Positions 38,943-44,583 of a stretch of 44,583 nucleotides of DNA are shown here, piece after piece. Under the pieces are notes generated by a model. It saw only the letters and a program-made list of their open reading frames with translations. It was not told the origin of the DNA and did not search any database. Both the position numbers and the translations under genes were made by a program. Every line of letters begins with the position of its first letter. Positions within the stretch are counted from its first letter, which is position 1. Location of the stretch: contig SLOU01000086.1 of assembly GCA_007132385.1 (NCBI GenBank), positions 1 to 44,583 of the forward strand, read 5' to 3'. This DNA is from Balneolaceae bacterium. GTDB taxonomy: Bacteria; Bacteroidota; Rhodothermia; Balneolales; Balneolaceae.

Positions 38943-39878
38943 CTATGAACGGCACCGATCCTGAATAGCTGCAATATCATCCGAGGAGAGTGTTACACTG
39001 GATTCTGTGAACGATTTGACCACCGGGTACATGACCGATTCGGGACTGTCAACATGACCGAGTCCCAGTGCATGTCCGATTTCATGAGCCAATACCAGAC
39101 GCAGGTGGTTCAGGCTTTTGAAGTGATAGATATTGATCTTTCTCTCATTTTGATTACGGATATATTCTCCCTGGTTGAATCGGTATTCACCTGCGAATTG
39201 CTCATTGTAGCTCTGTATCAGGCCGTCTTTTCGATTGGAAATTTCATTCAACTGCTCAGTCACCCTTTCAAGAGCCTCACCGGTTTCATTCATCTTTCTC
39301 TGACGAACCAGTACCTCTGTCCGCATCTCTTCAAGCTCTCTTTCCCGGTTCTGTATACTCTCTTTTTCCGATTCAGGCGCCCCTCCTTCCTTGTTCCAGG
39401 CGGTTACCTGTTCGTTATGCTCTCTTACTTCTTCATCAAAACGGTCTCTGATTTGGTTAAATAATGACAAGGCCTGATCATATTCATCGGATAACCTTTC
39501 ATAATTTCGATAAATACGGTCGAAACGCATCTGTTCCATATGAATTTCACCAGTATATTGCCTCTCTTCATCAACCAGTTGCTGACGGTCATCATATATC
39601 AGATGTATCCCCACATCTCCGTCGGAATCAAATTCTACAAGCGAACGACCGGCAGCATTCGACCATAAATCACCGGCGCCGATAATCAGGCGGCGCAGCT
39701 GCCGTTCATCAAGGTCAAAACGACTGTCAATATCAGCGATAAAAAACGAGACCGGTTCCGAGCATGGACTTTCAATAACTGAATATTCTCTCTCCTTCTC
39801 ACACTTTTCCATAACCAGCACTAAACCGGCACCGGCAATCAATACATACAACAGATATGAAATTACGCGGATTATCAA
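38943..39878 (-). CDS. Membrane-anchored matrixin-family metalloprotease with internal coiled coil
   Basis: VLAHEIGHALGLGHVDSPESVMYP matches HExxHxxGxxH plus a Met-turn; N-terminal TM anchor; about 130 aa of heptad-rich Glu/Arg sequence between. Confidence 0.88.
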   Translation of the reverse strand: MIIRVISYLLYVLIAGAGLVLVMEKCEKEREYSVIESPCSEPVSFFIADIDSRFDLDERQLRRLIIGAGDLWSNAAGRSLVEFDSDGDVGIHLIYDDRQQLVDEERQYTGEIHMEQMRFDRIYRNYERLSDEYDQALSLFNQIRDRFDEEVREHNEQVTAWNKEGGAPESEKESIQNRERELEEMRTEVLVRQRKMNETGEALERVTEQLNEISNRKDGLIQSYNEQFAGEYRFNQGEYIRNQNERKINIYHFKSLNHLRLVLAHEIGHALGLGHVDSPESVMYPVVKSFTESSVTLSSDDIAAIQDRCRS

Positions 39879-40036
39879 ATTCGATAAATTTCTCTGGCGA
39901 CTTTCATTTTATTAAATCATTGTTATCTGAGTCAAAATACGAGAATTTATTATTTTCCGCATCTAAACGCTTCCGGTATCAACAAATGGAGAAATTCGCA
40001 ATCATGGATTCATTATAGCAGAATTGTCAAAAACCT

Positions 40037-40906
40037 TCATGTGGCAACCTCCTCTTCTTTATCTATACCTGCCAGCTTCTCACTCTGTTCCCAAAGATCC
40101 CGGCATTTCTGCCGGTCATAAGCGATATCAAGTGGTTTGATCTCCTTTCTGTTCTTGAAATACCTGCCATTTAACGATTCGATACCCGGTTCGGTAGCCA
40201 GGTATATCGACGTTTTCGCCCCTCTTTTGGGGCTGAGCATAAAGGGTTTGCCCAGTTTAAACAAAAATGCAAACAGTGACCCGCCACCGCCTCCCGTATC
40301 CAGATTTGTGCGTACGGTTCCCGGATGCAGTGAGTATGTTGTGATTCCGGTTTTTTGAAGTCGGCTCGCCAACTCATGCGTAAACATGATATTGAAAAGC
40401 TTGCTGTTAGCATACGCTTTAATACTGTTATATCCCGTTTCAAGCTGCAGATTCTCCGGTTCAAATTTGCCGGCTCTGTGGGCTTCTGAAGCTACATTGA
40501 TCACACGAGCGTCAGATGCATTTCGAAGCAAGCCTAAGGTGAGATGGGTCAGAAGAAACGGTGCCAGGTGGTTCACTGCAAAAGATTTTTCGTATCCATC
40601 AACGGTTTCTTCCCGTTCTCCGGGAATAATTCCTGCATTATTGATAAGCAGATCCAGCCGGTCTGAGCGTTCGCCGAGCCTCTCAACTATGGATCGTACC
40701 GAGTCCAGGCTGGCAAGATCTCCGATAATCAGGTCAATTTTTTCATTTTCCGTGGATTTGACAATTCGATCCCTGGCTTCTTCTGCTTTTCTTTTGTTCC
40801 GGCAGATCATAAAAATACGGTGATTTTCTGATGCAAGTGCCCGGGTGGTTTCAAATCCAATACCGGAATTGGCACCGGTTACAGCCGTATATAATTGAGG
40901 CTTCAT
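40037..40906 (-). CDS. Short-chain dehydrogenase/reductase (retinol-dehydrogenase-like)
   Basis: TGANSGIGFETTRAL, LINNAGI, YxxxK (AYANSKLFN), LHPGTVRT. Confidence 0.94.
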   Translation of the reverse strand: MKPQLYTAVTGANSGIGFETTRALASENHRIFMICRNKRKAEEARDRIVKSTENEKIDLIIGDLASLDSVRSIVERLGERSDRLDLLINNAGIIPGEREETVDGYEKSFAVNHLAPFLLTHLTLGLLRNASDARVINVASEAHRAGKFEPENLQLETGYNSIKAYANSKLFNIMFTHELASRLQKTGITTYSLHPGTVRTNLDTGGGGGSLFAFLFKLGKPFMLSPKRGAKTSIYLATEPGIESLNGRYFKNRKEIKPLDIAYDRQKCRDLWEQSEKLAGIDKEEEVAT

Positions 40907-41096
40907 AAATGGAAACTTTTTGATTTTAAACTGATAAGAATAGATATGTCACCAGGAAAACAGTTAACCCGTACAGATCGTTTGTAGTATTATATAAAGG
41001 TTTTAAATTTGAATACTGGAAGAGTTATAATGATTTGGTAGTATTGTATGTTGAAAAAATGATGGCGTACCATGAATTAGAACACAAAAAATTACG

Positions 41097-41474
41097 ATGA
41101 TTCAGGAATATCTTAACTCTGTTGAAAAATTCATTGTTGTTGGCGACCGGGTATTGGTAAAACCTCGTGATATGGAAACGCGAACCAAAAGCGGCTTGGT
41201 GCTGCCTGCAACCGTTAAAGAAAAAGAAGAAGTGCAAAGCGGATATATTATTAAAACAGGTCCCGGATACACCATTCCCAACCCGGAGGCAGATGAGCCT
41301 TGGAAAAACGAACAAAACGAACCCAAATTTACGGGAATGCAAGCCCGGGAAGGAGATTTGGCTATTTATCTGAAAAACGGTACCCATGAAATTGAGTTTG
41401 AGAGTGAAAAATACCTTATTGTCCCACACTCGGCAATATTACTTTTGATCAGGGATGATCACCGACTGGAATAA
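41097..41474 (+). CDS. GroES/Cpn10-like protein
   Basis: VGDRVLVKPRDMETRTKSGLVLPATVKEKEEVQSGYIIKTGPGY and EFESEKYLIVPHSAILLLI; Cpn10 fold with a shortened mobile loop. No groEL nearby. Confidence 0.82.
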   Translation: MIQEYLNSVEKFIVVGDRVLVKPRDMETRTKSGLVLPATVKEKEEVQSGYIIKTGPGYTIPNPEADEPWKNEQNEPKFTGMQAREGDLAIYLKNGTHEIEFESEKYLIVPHSAILLLIRDDHRLE

Positions 41475-41534
41475 ACATTTGCCCTGTAATTGACTATTTA
41501 CCTGGAGAAATTTTCTCCGCAACCGATTATTCAT

Positions 41535-42461
41535 ATGAACAGACGTGCATTTTTATCAAAAGCCCTGATGCTGGCCGCAGGGTCAGCTACAGTTCCAGGT
41601 ATGCACCTGTTTGCCGGAAACGGAAAAGAGAAATTACCGGCCGATGAATACAACCAGCTAAATCCGCTTCGCCGGAATACTGGTACATTTACAGGCCGCG
41701 GTGGAACCATTGGCTGGTTAGCCGATAATCATGGTATCATTGTTATTGATTCCCAGTTCCCCCCTTCTGCAAGAACCTTTTTCACCGAATTGCAGCAGCA
41801 CAATTCCCAATCGCTACTTGCCCTGATCAACACACACCATCACGCCGATCATACTGCAGGCAATCTCTATTTCAGCAACATCGCCGAGCAGATTGTCGCG
41901 CATGAAAATGTTCCTGAATTGCAGCGTACCATAGCGGAAGAACAAAATTCTGTCGACGAACAAGTTTACCCTGATACCACGTTTGACACGGAATGGAGAC
42001 TTGATACCGGGGATGAAATCATCCATGCAAACTATTACGGACATGCCCATACAGCCGGAGATATTATCATTCGTTTTGAAAAAGCAAATGTGGTTCACAT
42101 GGGAGACCTCGTTTTTAACCGTTGGTATCCATTTATCGATACAGACGGAGGTGCAGATATATCCAACTGGATCGAGGTTCTGCAATCCGTAGCTGATGAT
42201 GCGGATAGGGATACTTTTTTTATCTTTGGCCACGGCAGCTCCGAATTTGGAATAACCGGTTCAACCAACGATCTGATCGTTATGCGGGATTACCTTTCGG
42301 CTCTTCTCGATTTTGTGGATCAACGTATCTCCGACGGCAATTCCCTGGAAGAAATTGCATCCGTCGGCGGACTCAACGGCTTTCCCGATCACATCAGTCC
42401 CGGAGCACGCCTTTCTTTCCAGGCCAACGTGGCCGCCGCCTGGGATGAATTGCATCAATAG
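41535..42461 (+). CDS. MBL-fold metallo-hydrolase, exported (Tat-like signal)
   Basis: THHHADHTAGN, GHAHTAGDIII, HMGDLVFNRWYPFID, FGHGS motifs; N-terminus MNRRAFLSKALMLAAGSATVPG. Confidence 0.92.
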   Translation: MNRRAFLSKALMLAAGSATVPGMHLFAGNGKEKLPADEYNQLNPLRRNTGTFTGRGGTIGWLADNHGIIVIDSQFPPSARTFFTELQQHNSQSLLALINTHHHADHTAGNLYFSNIAEQIVAHENVPELQRTIAEEQNSVDEQVYPDTTFDTEWRLDTGDEIIHANYYGHAHTAGDIIIRFEKANVVHMGDLVFNRWYPFIDTDGGADISNWIEVLQSVADDADRDTFFIFGHGSSEFGITGSTNDLIVMRDYLSALLDFVDQRISDGNSLEEIASVGGLNGFPDHISPGARLSFQANVAAAWDELHQ

Positions 42462-42521
42462 GCACATCACATTGTACCTGGTACTGGCAGAAAAATTACT
42501 TCCCGAGCGAACTGAACTACA

Positions 42522-44583
42522 TCAATAGTCATATTGCCAGCGCAAGTCGATTCCTTCCCGGCTGTCGTCTCCCTGGGTAACGACCAGTTCAAGATTTCTC
42601 CGGATCATGTATTCCAGCATAAAGAGGGTTTTCGGCGAAACGCCGCTTATTTCATTCAATACAGCAAAAAATGTTCGATCCCCAATAAACCATCCGGTTT
42701 TGATTGTTGTGGAACTGCCGGACGCTGAACGATTGGTATCGATTTGAACCACATCAATTCCGAGTTGTTGAGCAGCCAGCATCTCCACCCGGTCGAGCAG
42801 CAAATCCAGGGCGATATCGGCAGCACCTCCTCCCGTACCCCCTCCAGATATCGTCTGTTGCCAGGAGTCGAGGGAATGGAACGGCTGACCAAATATCGTG
42901 TAACTGATGATATCCTGGAGTTCCAAGAAAGGCTCGCTTTCAAAACGAAATTCAGGGTTTTCGACATTTCCTTCGATGATATACCAGATGCTGATATCTT
43001 CTGATGTTTGAGGCGGACTATAAAGGGTTCGGATGTTCAGGTCCGGATTATCAATCGGGCCCGAAAAGGTAATCACGGCATCATCGAGCTGAAAATTCCG
43101 GCCCAGAGTTTGTGCATAACCCCGCACCCCCTGGATTGCCCCGAACATCTCAAGGTCTCCTCCCGCCTGTTTGACCAGATTTACGTCACCAGAAAGTTCA
43201 ATTTCCATATCGGGGAACTGACGGTTTCGTATAAAAAACTGACGGTCGAATGATACATTCAATTCAATGGCCATTGAATCGTACAGTGCAATATTCATGG
43301 GTTCCGGCTCATCTTCGAGTTGCACATCTTCAATCGCCTGATCTCCGAAATTCGGAAGAAAAAAGAATCCGCTTCTGAAAGCCAACTCACCGGTCAGTTC
43401 CGGACGCTGAAATGTACCTCTCAAACGGCTTCGCAGGTCGACAATTGCATTCATATCAGGGGTATTGGCTACCCTGAAGACATTAGCCTGTACATTCAGA
43501 TCCATATTTCCCGGCTCGAGCCCATCCATCGCAAAAACTCCATTTGCAGTAAAATTGCCCGGCCCGCTTCGCATGGAAAAATTTTGAATATTAACCTGGT
43601 CCGGCGTGAAATTAATATCCGAACGGATCTCACTTAGCGTAACATTTGTGGCCATTATCCGAACACTGCCATTTCGAAGACTCATATTCCCTCTTGTTTC
43701 CAGGTCGGCAATCGGTCCTTGCAGCTCCAGGTCAGCTGTGAGCCTGCCCTGCAAACTTCGCAATACATCCCTGTCCAGAAAATCATTAAATAAAGCAATA
43801 TCCAGGTTTTCGGAATGAAATGAAGCATACACTTCGTCTTCCTCACGTGGAAGATCTACGCGAAATGCCTGAAGGTCCAGATACAGTGGCAACATCGATT
43901 CAAACCGGGCTATTTGAGTGCCCAGTGAATGGATATCACCATTGAACCTGACAGAGGCTTCTTCGTGCGTGTATTGAATATCTACACCCATTGAGTCGAT
44001 ATTCACTCCGGAAAAATTGCCTTCCCTGAAATCAAGCCTTCCGTCAAACAGAGGCAATCCGGCCGTCCCTTCAACCTCTGAATTGAAAGAAATGTACCCA
44101 TCGGCCTCGATTCCGTTTTCCTCACCCAGAAACCCGACCCAGTACGAAAGTGGAGTGGAATTCAGCCTGAATTCACCTTCCACATTTTCTTCAAAAAATG
44201 ATTCGTCGAATTCCTCGGGATCACCGGGTTGATACGGCAGATTCACCCGCAGGTAGAGCAGCTCCGAACCGTTGTACCAGGCATCGGCATGTGTCAGCAG
44301 GCGGTCCTGATCAATTCCGATCGCCAGGTTGAGGGAATCGATTCGTCCCTCATTAATTTCTATTTGGCTGAACTGTATATCCGAATCGGTCCGAATCAAC
44401 CCGTTCTCATGGAAAAATTCGATACTGCCGCTCAGAAGGGCTTCTGCATAAAATTCATCGAGGAATGAACGCTGCAACGTACCAAGGTCCAGTTGCTGTG
44501 CGTCCAGTGTAACCTCCTGCCGATGTTCATCCAGGTAGGGTATGGAAAGCTTCAGAAATGCCAACTCATCGGACGACTGTATA
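42522..44583 (-). CDS. TamB/DUF490-family translocation-assembly protein (N-terminal part outside window)
   Basis: AsmA/TamB beta-helical repeats and a TamB-type C-terminus (GPIDNPDLNIRTLYSP, EDISIWYIIEGNVENPEFRFESEPFLELQDIISYTIFGQPF...LLLDRVEMLAAQQLGIDVVQI). Frame appears open to the window edge. Confidence 0.88.
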   Translation of the reverse strand, partial: IQSSDELAFLKLSIPYLDEHRQEVTLDAQQLDLGTLQRSFLDEFYAEALLSGSIEFFHENGLIRTDSDIQFSQIEINEGRIDSLNLAIGIDQDRLLTHADAWYNGSELLYLRVNLPYQPGDPEEFDESFFEENVEGEFRLNSTPLSYWVGFLGEENGIEADGYISFNSEVEGTAGLPLFDGRLDFREGNFSGVNIDSMGVDIQYTHEEASVRFNGDIHSLGTQIARFESMLPLYLDLQAFRVDLPREEDEVYASFHSENLDIALFNDFLDRDVLRSLQGRLTADLELQGPIADLETRGNMSLRNGSVRIMATNVTLSEIRSDINFTPDQVNIQNFSMRSGPGNFTANGVFAMDGLEPGNMDLNVQANVFRVANTPDMNAIVDLRSRLRGTFQRPELTGELAFRSGFFFLPNFGDQAIEDVQLEDEPEPMNIALYDSMAIELNVSFDRQFFIRNRQFPDMEIELSGDVNLVKQAGGDLEMFGAIQGVRGYAQTLGRNFQLDDAVITFSGPIDNPDLNIRTLYSPPQTSEDISIWYIIEGNVENPEFRFESEPFLELQDIISYTIFGQPFHSLDSWQQTISGGGTGGGAADIALDLLLDRVEMLAAQQLGIDVVQIDTNRSASGSSTTIKTGWFIGDRTFFAVLNEISGVSPKTLFMLEYMIRRNLELVVTQGDDSREGIDLRWQYDY

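Overview
This 44.6 kb window looks like ordinary chromosomal DNA from a Bacteroidota/Balneolota-like marine bacterium. The taxonomy is inferred from a T9SS-type C-terminal sorting domain, a TPR histidine kinase, separate SecD/SecF and codon/spacer style. About 30 protein genes are supported, mostly housekeeping: ALDH7-type dehydrogenase, NhaC antiporter, Pcm, DPP-IV-like S9 peptidase, DegP-like protease, Hsp20, class II DAHP synthase, UvrA, MscS, SecD/SecF, STAS protein, PurA, Skp/OmpH and TamB. There is one tRNA-Gly(GCC). No CRISPR array, rRNA or transposase ORF was seen. The most interesting item is a compact purA - RuBisCO-like protein (form IV) - cupin cluster (about 29.5-32.4 kb). The RLP and cupin genes overlap, and the pair resembles the RLP/cupin pair of the Rhodospirillum rubrum methylthioadenosine-isoprenoid shunt. 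Other second-look items are: an in-frame amber codon splitting an FNR-type flavin reductase; a perfect 9-N9-9 inverted repeat (CIRCE geometry, different sequence) just upstream of hsp20; a Rho-independent terminator ending 7 nt before the purA start codon; a pair of REP-like two-hairpin repeats beside tRNA-Gly with a third shortened copy at 15.3 kb; an orphan 497-aa protein beside those repeats; and several secreted or membrane proteins with unusual architecture.
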